From JACKFB01 sp041389525 (GTDB lineage: Bacteria > Myxococcota_A > UBA9042 > PHBI01 > JACKFB01), in the NCBI GenBank assembly GCA_041389525.1, contig JAWKRR010000024.1, positions 1 through 64,000 of the forward strand: a DNA stretch of 64,000 bases. The letters are read 5' to 3'. The notes below the pieces were generated by a model. The model searched no databases. It worked only from the letters and a program-made list of their open reading frames with translations, and was not told the origin of the DNA. Each line of letters begins with the position of its first letter. Positions within the stretch are counted from its first letter, which is position 1. Both the position numbers and the translations under genes were made by a program. Below are positions 1 to 8,656 of this stretch, one piece after another.

Positions 1-382
1 CGTCAGCGCTGGTGTCTGCGTCAGCGCTGGTGTCTGCGTCGGCGCTGCTGTCTGCGTCGGCGTCGCTCGACGCGTCCTCCGCGGTGTCCGCGCCGCCATG
101 GGTGTCGGTGTCGGCGCCAACCTCAGGGGTGTCGGTGTCCGTGTCGGCAGCGGTGACCGTGTCCGCAGCGGTCCCGTCGTCGCCAGTCTCCGCGTCCGCT
201 CCGTCCGACGCCTCGGCATCCGCATCGGACGTCGCTGTGCCGTCGATTCTTGGGGCGCCGTCCAACTCAAAACCTGAGACATCGATGGCGGCGATCCCGC
301 CCGAGGTCGAATCGCTACAGCCCGAGATCAGGGCTCCGCAGAGCAACGCGCATCGCACAAGCCACCCGCGCTGCACAGACAT
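1..382 (-). CDS. Surface lipoprotein with Asp/Ala/Thr-rich linker (N-terminal part, cut by window edge)
   Basis: The reverse strand opens with ATG at 382, preceded by a strong AGGAGG about five bases upstream. The first 22 residues form a type II signal peptide ending in the lipobox ISGC, so the protein should be lipidated and exported. The mature part begins CSDSTSGG and soon becomes a low-complexity stretch of Asp, Ala, Thr and Ser with repeated SADADT units, which is typical of surface lipoprotein linkers in this lineage. The C-terminal functional domain lies outside the window. It is divergently transcribed from the lipoprotein gene starting at 669. The function is unknown. The long open plus-strand frame across this stretch is only an antisense shadow of the repeats. 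Confidence 0.8.
   Translation of the reverse strand, partial: MSVQRGWLVRCALLCGALISGCSDSTSGGIAAIDVSGFELDGAPRIDGTATSDADAEASDGADAETGDDGTAADTVTAADTDTDTPEVGADTDTHGGADTAEDASSDADADSSADADTSADADTSAD
2..55. repeat. 18-bp tandem repeat inside lipoprotein linker
   Basis: Three consecutive 18-bp units run from position 2 to 55. The first two are identical and the third has two changes. On the minus strand they encode the hexapeptide unit ADTSAD of the lipoprotein linker. The array probably continues beyond the left edge and could expand or contract by slippage. Confidence 0.8.
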
Positions 383-668
383 AGCGCCTCCTCGGCCGGA
401 CACCCGCACCCACTGCTGTCCCCCGGCGTCCTCACCCTACTCGACCGCGGGTACCGGCGTAAAATCTATTGGTTCTCCCGAGGGAGCGCTGCGCGGGTCG
501 ATCGAGGCCGTCGTGGGCCGTCGGGAGGAGGCCTATCGCCCGCGCGGCCCGATCCCGCGCGTCGGTTCCGCTCGCGTTGTCGAAGCGGCTGAGTATAGTC
601 CGCGCCGACGGCCGGAGCGCTCACGCAGACGGCCTCGATTGGGGGGAAAGTCCCCGGGATTGCTGCTG

Positions 669-2993
669 ATGACTTCACTACGTACGCGCTCACACCTCCT
701 CCTCGTCGTCTGGTCCCTCGCCCTCGGTGTCGTCGCTTGCGGCGAGACGGGCAGCAACACGGGCGGTGACGCCAACGCCCCCGACGTGGCGACCGGCGAC
801 CTGGGCTTTCAGGACGTCTTCCCGACCACGGACGTGAAGATCCCAGACTCGTTGGGAGATCTGGTCCCTGACGTGGACCTCGGGGAGCTGCTGCCGGACA
901 CGACGTTGCCGGACCTGCCTGACGCGGCGGTCGACGCCGAGGTTACGCCCGACGCGCCTGGGCCCGACGCGGACGCGGTCGGCGACACGCTCGCCGAGGT
1001 GTCGCCCGACGCCGTGGAGCCGGACGCGGTCGCCGATGTGGCGCCCGACGCGGCGCCTGACACGGTCGCCGATGTGACGCCGGATGCCGTTCCGGATGTC
1101 GTGCCGGACGTGACGCCCGACGCTGTCCCCGATGTCGTGCCGGACGTGACGCCCGACGCCGTCCCCGACGTGGTCGCGGACGTGACGCCCGACGCCGTCC
1201 CCGACGTGGTCGCGGACGTGACTCCCGACGCCGTCCCCGACGTGGTCGCGGACGTGACTCCCGACGCCACGCCGGATGCTGTGCCGGACGTGACGCCGGA
1301 CGCCGTCCCCGACGCGGTCGCGGACGTGACTCCCGACGCGACGCCCGACGCCGACACCGTCTGCGTTCCCGTCTGTGCCGACCCCGTCCTCGGGGTCACC
1401 CTGGAGTGCGGAGACGACGGCTGCGGTGGCATCTGCGGCGTCTGCGGCGACGGCGCGACCTGCAACGCCGGCCTGTGCGAGGCCGAGGGCGTCGTGCCGA
1501 CCACCTGCGCCGAGGCCCACGGCCTGGTCGGCTGCTGCGCCGACGGTGACGTCTACTGGTTCGAGGGGGGCGCGCTCAACGGCTTGGTCGGCGGCTGCGC
1601 CGGTCAGGGCTGCGGCTGGGACGCGACCAACCAGTTCTACGACTGCGGCCTCAGCGGCGCTGAGCCCACAGGCGCCTACCCGATCGCGTGCGGCGGGACC
1701 AACCCGGCGCCCGAGACCTGCCCCGTCTGCAGCTGTGTCGGCATGGAGTGTGGCGACGACGGCTGCGGCACCAGCTGCGGCGCCTGCGATTCGCCCGAGA
1801 TCTGCGGCACGTCCGGACAGTGCGTCGACCCCGAGACCCTGCAATGCGTCGTGAAGCCCGAGTGCACCGAGGCGGATCCGTGCGACTGCGCGGCGTGCGT
1901 GGACGACGGCGCCTGCACCCTCGACGACGACTGCGTGTGCCCCGAGTGCGCCAGCGACTCGTTCTGCGGCGACATCTCGAACTGCAACAACGACGGCATC
2001 TGCGACCTCTTCAACGAGAGCTGCGCCTGCGACGACTGCGCGCCGCACCCGTTCTGCTGCGCGCCCGGCGTCTGCGAGTCCAGCGCGACGTTTAGCGGCG
2101 GCGCTTGCGAGCGCGTCTACTCCGACCTCGGGACGCCCTGCGACGACGGCGACGCGACCACCACGGCCGACGCCTGCGACGGCGCGGGCGCGTGTGCGGG
2201 TGTGACCAGCGGCGACGCGCAGCCCAAGCTGGTCATCAACGAGCTGGACTACGACATGGCCGGCACCGACACCACCGAGTTCCTCGAGATCTACAATCCC
2301 GGCCCGGGTGCCGCGACGCTCGCGCGCTGGAAGCTCCAGCACGTCAACGGCTCCAGCGGCGCGGTGCTGTGGACCCGCGCGCTGTCAGAGGGCGGCGCGA
2401 CCCTGGCCGCCGGCGCCTACATGGTCTTCGGTAGCCCCACCGTCATCGCGAGCCTGCCCGTGGGCGTCCAGAGCGTCGACATCGGCACGGTGGCCTTCGA
2501 AAACGGCGCCCCCGACGGCGTGCGGCTGATGCTGGACAACGCCTTCGCGAGCGGCCTCTCCTACGAGGGCACCATGGCCGGCACCGGCGAGGGGACCGGC
2601 GCTCCGTCGGACGCCGCCGCCGACAGCCTCCAGCGCTGCCCGAACGGCGTCGACACCCACGACAACGGCGTCGACTTCGTGCTGCGGCCGCCCTCGCCCG
2701 GCGTCGCAAACCCGTGCGGGGCAGCCGCCTGCACGCCGGAGCCGGGGTTCGTCCCCAAGACCTGCGACGAGGCCCACGGGCTGGTCGGCTGCTGCGCCGG
2801 CGGCACCGTGTACTGGTTCGAGTTGGGCATGCTGCAACCCATCGCGGGAAGCTCGTGCAGCGCGGGTGAGGGCTGTGGCTGGGACGCCGCCCAGGGCTTC
2901 TACGCCTGCGGAAACAGCGGCGTCGCCGACCCCTCGGGCACCTACCCCATCACCTGCGGCTGCGAGAACCCTTCTCCGGAGACCTGCCCGTAG
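669..2993 (+). CDS. Cys-rich lipoprotein with PDAVPDV linker, duplicated Cys module and lamin-tail domain
   Basis: I start the gene at ATG 669 because it gives a clean lipoprotein signal (hydrophobic core, then VVAC). The frame is open far upstream, but that part is antisense to the divergent lipoprotein. The 774-residue product has a long Asp/Pro/Val/Ala linker (about residues 40-230), then CGDDGCGG-type Cys motifs. A roughly 65-residue module starting TCAEAHGLVGCC (about 279-341) is repeated at the very C-terminus (about 698-774). Between them are more Cys-rich segments and a lamin-tail-like domain near residues 519-680 (motif LVINELDYD, then EFLEIYNPG). Lamin-tail domains in bacteria are usually on exported surface proteins and are often linked to binding or nuclease functions; no catalytic motif is visible here. 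Role unknown, probably surface adhesion or a structural role. Confidence 0.85.
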   Translation: MTSLRTRSHLLLVVWSLALGVVACGETGSNTGGDANAPDVATGDLGFQDVFPTTDVKIPDSLGDLVPDVDLGELLPDTTLPDLPDAAVDAEVTPDAPGPDADAVGDTLAEVSPDAVEPDAVADVAPDAAPDTVADVTPDAVPDVVPDVTPDAVPDVVPDVTPDAVPDVVADVTPDAVPDVVADVTPDAVPDVVADVTPDATPDAVPDVTPDAVPDAVADVTPDATPDADTVCVPVCADPVLGVTLECGDDGCGGICGVCGDGATCNAGLCEAEGVVPTTCAEAHGLVGCCADGDVYWFEGGALNGLVGGCAGQGCGWDATNQFYDCGLSGAEPTGAYPIACGGTNPAPETCPVCSCVGMECGDDGCGTSCGACDSPEICGTSGQCVDPETLQCVVKPECTEADPCDCAACVDDGACTLDDDCVCPECASDSFCGDISNCNNDGICDLFNESCACDDCAPHPFCCAPGVCESSATFSGGACERVYSDLGTPCDDGDATTTADACDGAGACAGVTSGDAQPKLVINELDYDMAGTDTTEFLEIYNPGPGAATLARWKLQHVNGSSGAVLWTRALSEGGATLAAGAYMVFGSPTVIASLPVGVQSVDIGTVAFENGAPDGVRLMLDNAFASGLSYEGTMAGTGEGTGAPSDAAADSLQRCPNGVDTHDNGVDFVLRPPSPGVANPCGAAACTPEPGFVPKTCDEAHGLVGCCAGGTVYWFELGMLQPIAGSSCSAGEGCGWDAAQGFYACGNSGVADPSGTYPITCGCENPSPETCP
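1073..1345 (+). repeat. 36-bp degenerate tandem repeat coding PDAVPDVVADVT
   Basis: This stretch consists of about seven imperfect 36-bp units encoding the 12-residue motif PDAVPDVVADVT and close variants. Adjacent units are almost identical at DNA level, which points to recent tandem expansion. It forms the acidic, proline-rich stalk of the lipoprotein. Confidence 0.8.
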
Positions 2994-3011
2994 CTCCCGC
3001 GGCGTTCGATG

Positions 3012-3046
3012 CCGCGATTCGTCAGGTAGTAGCTGACGAATCGCGG
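3012..3046. terminator. 14-bp stem hairpin between convergent genes
   Basis: Perfect 14-bp arms (3012-3025 and 3033-3046, arm CCGCGATTCGTCAG) flank a 7-base loop, and the pairing continues imperfectly outward (TTCGA/TCGAA). It sits at the tail-to-tail junction of the 669 lipoprotein gene and the patatin gene, and the patatin stop codon lies inside it. No T-run follows, so a bidirectional terminator is likely but not certain. A near copy of the same arm lies at 9458-9489, also between convergent genes. Confidence 0.6.
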
Positions 3047-3744
3047 GTCGAACCGGCGGCGCCGACCAGCGCTGCGACGACCGGCGCGGTGCGGGCGCGA
3101 GCCTCGGCGGCCTGGCCGCTGAAGTCGCCAAGGCTGAAAAACGACGCCCCCGAGCGGGGCGTGCGCACCACGGAGACGGCGCTGAGGTCGTCGTCCACGT
3201 CGCGGCCCGCGGTGCGCTCGACCAGGTGCAGGAGGGTCGGGCGCGGGCCACGCCACGCGCGAAACGCGGCGAGCCCCGTGCGGTCGACGGTCCCGCCGTC
3301 GTGGTAGGGCGTGCCCTCGTGGCGGACGGCCGCGAAGAGCCACGGGATCGCGCACGAGGCGGCCACGGCCTCGGGCAGCGCGCCGGAGGTCAGCAAGCGC
3401 GCCCGACCGTCGGGAGCGCGCACGCCGAGGGCCAGCGGGTGTGAGAGGTCCTCGAAGCGCGGCGGCAGCAGGCCGCGCAGGTGCTCGACGAAGGCGCAGA
3501 GGGAGAGCGCGCCTCGCCACAGCGCCCCGTGCGGTCGAATCAGCGCGATGGGTCGGTGCGCGGACAGCTCGGCGGCGATGGCGGCCGCCGAGTAGTCCGC
3601 AGCCCGCATGGCCGCGGCCAGCGCGCCGGACGACGTGCCGCACAGCGCGCCGACCTCGAGCCCCGCCTCCTCGACCGCCGCGAGAAAGCCCGCGTGTCGC
3701 GCGAACGCGAGGAACCCGCTCGAGAGCACTAGGTCGACCGGCAT
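3022..3744 (-). CDS. Patatin-like phospholipase/esterase
   Basis: The ATG at 3744 is preceded by GGAGGGAGG at good spacing and opens directly into a patatin fold. The nucleophile elbow G-T-S-S-G lies near residue 35, and the catalytic Asp motif DGG (HDGGTVD) lies near residue 155, giving the Ser-Asp dyad of the family. The N-terminal oxyanion-type glycine motif is shortened to LSSGF. At 240 residues this is a minimal cytoplasmic patatin without an extra domain or signal peptide. Patatin-family enzymes hydrolyse acyl esters of phospholipids or related lipids; the substrate is unknown here. The last codons lie in the hairpin at 3012-3046. Confidence 0.8.
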   Translation of the reverse strand: MPVDLVLSSGFLAFARHAGFLAAVEEAGLEVGALCGTSSGALAAAMRAADYSAAAIAAELSAHRPIALIRPHGALWRGALSLCAFVEHLRGLLPPRFEDLSHPLALGVRAPDGRARLLTSGALPEAVAASCAIPWLFAAVRHEGTPYHDGGTVDRTGLAAFRAWRGPRPTLLHLVERTAGRDVDDDLSAVSVVRTPRSGASFFSLGDFSGQAAEARARTAPVVAALVGAAGSTRDSSATT

Positions 3745-3918
3745 GCTGGCGCCTCCCTCCACAGCCGCCGCGACGCTACGCGACCGGACCGCCGCAGGCA
3801 ACGCGCCTTCGCCGCCCCGCCGCCCGCCAAAATGCGCGGTCACGAGTGCCCGGTATTGACAGCCGCCCGGAGTGCCAGCCACTCTCGAATCTTCCGACAA
3901 TACCTGGAGGAATTGGCC

Positions 3919-4824
3919 ATGCGGCGTGCGCTGAAGTGGCTTGGAATCCTTGTGGCGGCACTTCTCATCGCGGTGGGCGGCCTGCTCACCTATGTCTGGT
4001 TCGCGTCCGAGGCGATGCTCGCCGAGCGCTACGACCGCGCGGGGCAAGCGCTGGAGGTCCCCGACGACCCGGCCAGCGTCGAGGAGGGCAAGCGCCTTGC
4101 GGTCGCGCGCGGCTGCGCGGACTGCCACGGCGCCGATCTCGGCGGCGCGGTCCTGGACGTCGGGATCGCCAAGTTCTGGGGGCCGAACCTCACCTCGCAC
4201 CCCGATGGCGCGGTGACGCGACTGCCAGACCCGGCGTCCTGGGAGCTCGCGATCCGCCACGGCATCGGCAGCGACGGTCGGCCCCTCTTGATGATGCCGG
4301 CGCACGAGCTGGTTCGCCTCCCCGACGCCGAGCTCGGCAAGATCATCGCGTACGCCCGCTCGGCGCCGCCCGTGTCCCGCACGCCGAAGCCCACCGAGCT
4401 GTCCATGCTCGTCCGCGCCCTCGGCGTGTTTGGCCAGTTCCCGCTGATCACCGTCCAGCTCGCCGATCACGCCCTGTCGGCGGCCTCCAAACCGCCGCGC
4501 GCCGCGACGGTCGAGTACGGCGAACACCTCGCCAAGATGGGCTGCATCGGCTGCCACGGCGACGGCCTCAGCGGCGGCCGCATCCCGGGCACCCCCTCGA
4601 GCGTCCCGGAGGTCGCGAATCTGACACCCGACCCCGAGACCGGCCTGGGCCGCTGGACCCTCGCCGATTTCACGGCCGCCATCCGCACCGGCAAGCGCCC
4701 GGACGGCTCCGCCATCGACCCCTTCATGCCCGCCACGAGCTTCGCAGCCCTCGACGACGTCGAGCTCGGCGCCCTGTGGGCCTACTTCCAGAGCCTCCCA
4801 CCGAAGCCGAAGGGCGGCCGCTGA
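3919..4824 (+). CDS. Membrane-anchored dihaem cytochrome c
   Basis: The ATG at 3919 has an ideal TGGAGG eight bases upstream. Residues about 5-27 form an uncleaved or signal-anchor helix followed by a periplasmic region. Two class I cytochrome c domains follow, with haem motifs CADCH (near residue 68) and CIGCH (near residue 208) and distal Met candidates after each. The architecture matches diheme subunits that relay electrons between periplasmic dehydrogenases or terminal oxidases. No partner oxidase or dehydrogenase gene is adjacent, so the electron donor and acceptor are unknown. Length is 301 residues. Confidence 0.85.
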   Translation: MRRALKWLGILVAALLIAVGGLLTYVWFASEAMLAERYDRAGQALEVPDDPASVEEGKRLAVARGCADCHGADLGGAVLDVGIAKFWGPNLTSHPDGAVTRLPDPASWELAIRHGIGSDGRPLLMMPAHELVRLPDAELGKIIAYARSAPPVSRTPKPTELSMLVRALGVFGQFPLITVQLADHALSAASKPPRAATVEYGEHLAKMGCIGCHGDGLSGGRIPGTPSSVPEVANLTPDPETGLGRWTLADFTAAIRTGKRPDGSAIDPFMPATSFAALDDVELGALWAYFQSLPPKPKGGR

Positions 4825-4834
4825 CGGAAAATCT

Positions 4835-4856
4835 GCGCTGGGAAAAAACCCAGCGC
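4835..4856. terminator. 8-bp stem hairpin with A6 loop
   Basis: The arms GCGCTGGG (4835-4842) and CCCAGCGC (4849-4856) enclose six A residues, eleven bases after the cytochrome stop codon. A T-run follows only when it is read on the minus strand. It may end the cytochrome transcript before the diguanylate cyclase gene. Confidence 0.4.
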
Positions 4857-4948
4857 GCGCCTGACGAAACGAGCCACCAGGGCCAATGTGCGCGCGAGCC
4901 GCCTTGACGCCTCCGTGCGCGCCGTCCGAATCTGCCGCGCGGAGGCAG

Positions 4949-5851
4949 ATGGAGACTTCGACACATCGCGCGCCGCCGGCTCACCGCCCGGAGCGTGCGG
5001 CCGCTGCGCGCAAAGGCCTCGCCTGGGCAGGCCTCTTCGCGCTGGTCGCCGCGGACGCGCTCGTCTTCTCCAACATCTCCGTGGGCGTGGCCTACTTCGT
5101 GCCGCTTGTCGTCATGGCGCGCTCCGGCGACCGCCGGCAGACCGTGTGGATGGCGCTGACCTGCTTCGTCGCCCGCCTGCTCTTCGGCCCCACCGGCGAC
5201 CCCCTCGGCCTCCGCGACGTCGCGTACATCCTCGACGCGCAGGGCGAGATGATCGCCAACACCGCGATGGCCCTGCTCGGCTACGTCGGCGTGGGCTGGC
5301 TCTTGGTGCGCGAGCATGACGTCCGCCGCCTGCGTGACGAGGCCGAGCTCGACCCCCTGACCACCCTGGCCAACCGGCGCGGCCTCAACGCCCAGCTCGC
5401 ACACCAGAGCGGCCGCCAGGGCGGACTGCTGATGATCGACCTCGACAAGTTCAAGCTGGTCAACGACCAGTGGGGCCACGAGGCCGGCGACCGCGTCCTC
5501 CAGGAGGTCGCCGAGCGTCTCCGCAGCTCCGTGCGCCCCGGCGACCTGGCGGCGCGCTTCGGTGGCGAGGAGTTCGTCGTCGTGCTCCCCGGCGCCAACC
5601 ACGAGACCGCGCTGCTCGTGGCCAACCGTATCCACGCCGCGATCCGCGCGCAGCCGGTCAGCACGCCAGACGCCAGCATCACCGTCACCGCGTCCGTGGG
5701 CTTGGCCGCCGGCCGAATCGGGCCCGGACTGCTCGAGGCCGCCGACAAGGCCGCCTACACCGCCAAACTCAACGGCCGCGACCGCGTCGAGGTGGCAGAC
5801 CCCATCGCAGCACCCGTCTCCGCGCCGATCACCGTCCAGCGCGGCACCTGA
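4949..5851 (+). CDS. Membrane diguanylate cyclase (GGEEF)
   Basis: The product probably starts at ATG 4949 just after GGAGG (short spacing; an earlier in-frame ATG at 4886 is possible). The N-terminal half has several hydrophobic segments (about residues 22-60 and 85-115) forming a small membrane sensor module. The C-terminal GGDEF domain carries DLDKFKLVND, the active-site GGEEF and an intact RxxD inhibitory site (RPGD) five residues before it. It should therefore make cyclic di-GMP from GTP and be subject to product inhibition. No EAL domain is present. It is the first of two diguanylate cyclases in the window. Confidence 0.88.
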   Translation: METSTHRAPPAHRPERAAAARKGLAWAGLFALVAADALVFSNISVGVAYFVPLVVMARSGDRRQTVWMALTCFVARLLFGPTGDPLGLRDVAYILDAQGEMIANTAMALLGYVGVGWLLVREHDVRRLRDEAELDPLTTLANRRGLNAQLAHQSGRQGGLLMIDLDKFKLVNDQWGHEAGDRVLQEVAERLRSSVRPGDLAARFGGEEFVVVLPGANHETALLVANRIHAAIRAQPVSTPDASITVTASVGLAAGRIGPGLLEAADKAAYTAKLNGRDRVEVADPIAAPVSAPITVQRGT

Positions 5852-5874
5852 CGCGAGGTGAGCGCTCGCCGTCG

Positions 5875-7809
5875 TCACTCGCCCGCGACCACCTTCGTCC
5901 GGTACTCCGCGCGCAGCGACTCCGAGTCCCAGCCCATGTCTTTTGGCACGGTAGTACCTGCTAAATCGGACTGCATCGTCGACTCCAGCGCCACGATCAG
6001 CTCGCGCGCGGCCGTGATGTACGCCTTGTGGTCTCCGCGCAGGTCGTGAAGCTGCCGCAGCGCCGCCTCGTCGTGGGCGCGAAAGGCCCGCGCGGCCCGG
6101 GTCGCCTGATGCCCCCGGAAACCCATGTGGCGCAAGGCGTCCACGCCCATGCGCAGCGAGGTGTCGAGGGTCTCGCGGTAGACGTCGTCCATCGGCATCC
6201 CGGCCTCCGCCAGGTCGTAGACGTCGGTGCGCTGGCCCGCGCGGGCGAGGATTCTCAGGTGCGGGAAGTGCTTGCGCGCCATGCGGACGATGGCCATCGC
6301 CTTCTCGTGGTCGTCCACCGCGACGATGAGCAGCTTGGCCTTCGCCGCGCCGGCGACCGCGCACAGGTCGTGGCGCGCCGCGTCGCCGTAGTAGACCTTC
6401 AGGCCCAGGCGCCGCAGCAGGTCGACGTGGTCGGAGTCCGACTCGAGCACGGTCGGCTGCACGCCCTGCGAGCGCAGGAAGCGGCCCACGATCGACCCGA
6501 CGCGGCCGAAGCCGGCGAGGATGACGGCGTTGTCCTCGTGGACCACGTCGCTCTCGCGCTCGGGCGCCTCGCGGGTGCCGATGCGCGGCCGCAGCACCCG
6601 CTCCCACAGGACCAGCAACAGCGGGGTGGCGGCCATGGACACCGCGACCACCGCGACCAGCGGCGAGGCCACGTCGACCGGGATGATGGCGTGCTGCGAC
6701 GCGTAGCTGAACAGCACGAACGCGAACTCGCCGCCCTGCGCCAGGGCCAGCGAGAAGAGCAGCCCTTGGTCGGTGCCCATCGTGAAGACCCGGGCCAGCA
6801 CGGCGAGGACGACGAACTTCAGCGCCACCAAGCCGACCACCAAGCCAGCGATGAGGGCTGGCTTATCTCCGATGAGCTCGAAGTCCACCGAGGCGCCGAC
6901 CGCGATGAAGAACACCGCCAGCAAGAGCCCCTTGAAGGGGTCGATGTCGCTCTCGAGCTCGTGCCGATACTCGCTGTCCGCCAGCACGACGCCCGCCAAG
7001 AAGGTCCCGAGCGCGGCCGAGAGCCCGACCGAGGTCATCAGCAGCGCGATCCCGATGACCAGCAAGAGCGCGGCCGCCGTGAAGAGCTCACGCAGCTCGG
7101 TCTTGGCGATGATGCGGAAGACGGGGCGCACCAGCACCCGCCCGGCCACGATGACGCCCGCCACCGCGCCCAGGACGACCAGGGTCTGCGCCCAGCCCGG
7201 CAGCGTCTCGATCCACGGCTGCCCGTGCGCCGCCGCGCTCTCCGCGTGGGCGCCCGCGCCGTCGCCAGCGGGCCCCGCCGCGACCGTCCCGACCGCCAGC
7301 AGCGGGAAGAAGGCCAGCATCGGGATGACCGCGATGTCCTGAAAGAGCAGCACCGCGAAGCTGCGCTGCCCCGCGTCTGTGCTCATCAGATCGCGCTCGG
7401 CCAAAGACTGCAGCACCATCGCGGTCGACGAGAGCGCCAGGGTCAACCCGATGGCCAGCGCGGTCTGCCAGGGCAGCCCCGTCGCGACGCCGATGCCCCC
7501 GGCGACCACCGCGGTCAGCACGACCTGCAGCCCGCCGGTCCCGAGGATCGGTCCCCGCATCCGCCACAGCATCGAGGGCTCGAGCTCGAGCCCGATGACG
7601 AAGAGCATCATCACCACGCCAAACTCGGCGAAGTGCATGACGTCCTGCCCCTCGGCGCCGATGAGCCCCATGCCGAAGGGCCCAATGACCATGCCCGCCA
7701 GCAGGTAGCCAAGCACCGAGCCGAGGCCTAGCCGCTTGGCGATGGGCACCGCCACGACCGCCGCGGACAGGTAGACAAACGCTTGGAAAAAGAAGCCCTC
7801 GCCGTGCAC
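5875..7809 (-). CDS. kefB: KefB/KefC-type K+/H+ antiporter with TrkA-N domain
   Basis: The 644-residue protein has the 12-13 helix CPA2 sodium/proton exchanger core (motif LGYLLAGMVIGP near residue 33; AFVLFSYASQ later). A cytoplasmic RCK/TrkA-N Rossmann domain starts about residue 425 (GFGRVGSIVGRFL) and is followed by an acidic tail. This is the layout of glutathione-gated K+ efflux systems that protect against electrophiles. It begins with GTG one base after the kefG stop, so the pair is translationally coupled, and the adjacent KefG-type subunit supports the assignment. KefB versus KefC cannot be separated from sequence alone. Confidence 0.88.
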   Translation of the reverse strand: MHGEGFFFQAFVYLSAAVVAVPIAKRLGLGSVLGYLLAGMVIGPFGMGLIGAEGQDVMHFAEFGVVMMLFVIGLELEPSMLWRMRGPILGTGGLQVVLTAVVAGGIGVATGLPWQTALAIGLTLALSSTAMVLQSLAERDLMSTDAGQRSFAVLLFQDIAVIPMLAFFPLLAVGTVAAGPAGDGAGAHAESAAAHGQPWIETLPGWAQTLVVLGAVAGVIVAGRVLVRPVFRIIAKTELRELFTAAALLLVIGIALLMTSVGLSAALGTFLAGVVLADSEYRHELESDIDPFKGLLLAVFFIAVGASVDFELIGDKPALIAGLVVGLVALKFVVLAVLARVFTMGTDQGLLFSLALAQGGEFAFVLFSYASQHAIIPVDVASPLVAVVAVSMAATPLLLVLWERVLRPRIGTREAPERESDVVHEDNAVILAGFGRVGSIVGRFLRSQGVQPTVLESDSDHVDLLRRLGLKVYYGDAARHDLCAVAGAAKAKLLIVAVDDHEKAMAIVRMARKHFPHLRILARAGQRTDVYDLAEAGMPMDDVYRETLDTSLRMGVDALRHMGFRGHQATRAARAFRAHDEAALRQLHDLRGDHKAYITAARELIVALESTMQSDLAGTTVPKDMGWDSESLRAEYRTKVVAGE

Positions 7810-7810
7810 C

Positions 7811-8356
7811 TCAGACCTCCTCGCGGCCGTCGCGCAACGCCTCGACCCGCCCGCGCCAGCGCAGCGCCGCCGCCTCGACGTCCTCCGCGCTCATTCTCAG
7901 CGCCCCATGCGTCACAAAGGGCGTCAGCCATCGCATCCCACACAGCCGCGCCGTCCGCTCCAGCGGCCGCAGCAGCTCGTCGATCGTGCAGCCGTGGAAC
8001 CCCTCGGGCGTGTACGCCTCGCGCTGGGCCCCCGTGGTCAGCGCGCAGAGCAGCCGCTTGCCCGCCAGCGCCGTCCCCGCCGACCCGTACGCCCAGCCGT
8101 GCTGCAGCACCAGGTCCTGCCACTCCTTGAGCATGGCGGGCGTGGAGTACCAGAACATCGGGTGTTGAAAGACCACGGTGTCGTGCTCGAGCAGCAGCGC
8201 CTGCTCGCGCGGCACGTCGATGCTGAAGTCGGGGTACGCCTCGTAGAGGTCGTGCAGCGTGACGCCGTCGAGGCCGCGCACCTGCTCGGCCAGCCGGCGG
8301 TTCAGGCGCGAGCGCTCGAGCGCTGGGTGGGCCAGCAGGATCAGGACGGAGGGCAT
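7811..8356 (-). CDS. kefG: KefG-like ancillary NAD(P)H-dependent flavodoxin-fold protein
   Basis: The product aligns by eye over its length with KefG/KefF: LLAHPALERSRLN at the N-terminus, HDLYEAYPDFSIDVPREQ, VFQHPMFWYSTPAMLKEW and the C-terminal PFVTHGA. The family has the flavodoxin/quinone-reductase fold, binds FMN and activates the Kef channel. I chose ATG 8356 because the flavodoxin strand starts immediately; the frame is open upstream, and no good Shine-Dalgarno sequence is visible. It lies directly before the kefB-type gene and is divergent from the SDR gene at 8657. Length is 181 residues. Confidence 0.85.
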   Translation of the reverse strand: MPSVLILLAHPALERSRLNRRLAEQVRGLDGVTLHDLYEAYPDFSIDVPREQALLLEHDTVVFQHPMFWYSTPAMLKEWQDLVLQHGWAYGSAGTALAGKRLLCALTTGAQREAYTPEGFHGCTIDELLRPLERTARLCGMRWLTPFVTHGALRMSAEDVEAAALRWRGRVEALRDGREEV

Positions 8357-8656
8357 GAGAGGGGGCTCGCTGCGCGTGGGAGGCGGTCGGGGCAGGTCGC
8401 GGAAGTGTAGACGGTCGCTGTCGGGCTGGCGACCGCAGGGCGATCGCATCGATGGCCGTGCCGAACGGTAGGCTCCGATCTGCGATTGCCCGCTATCAGC
8501 GGTTGGCGGTCAGCGGTCAGGCAGCATCCGAGGTCGCTCCTTGGAGGCGGGGTGCGGTAGGCTGCGTCGGTGCTCGCGGGCGCCGCTCGCGCGACGTCGC
8601 AAGTGCGGTGGTGGCTCAAGCTTTTCCTTTCAGAAAAGACGCTTACGAGGTGTGCG

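Noticed and set aside
12..668. Plus-strand extension of the 669 lipoprotein frame back to position 12
   Set aside because: It is antisense to a real lipoprotein with a perfect ribosome site and lipobox; the frame is open only because of the repeat composition. The start at 669 gives a signal peptide.
1073..1345. Possible CRISPR array
   Set aside because: Units are contiguous with no unique spacers and code a peptide repeat.
690..2342. 550-residue minus-strand open frame
   Set aside because: Arg/Val/Gly/His-rich shadow of the Asp/Ala coding repeats; no motif.
4724..6607. 627-residue minus-strand open frame
   Set aside because: Antisense to cytochrome, diguanylate cyclase and the kefB-type C-terminus, which have clear domains.
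6028..7731. 567-residue plus-strand open frame
   Set aside because: His/Arg/Gln-rich antisense shadow of kefB; no recognisable features.
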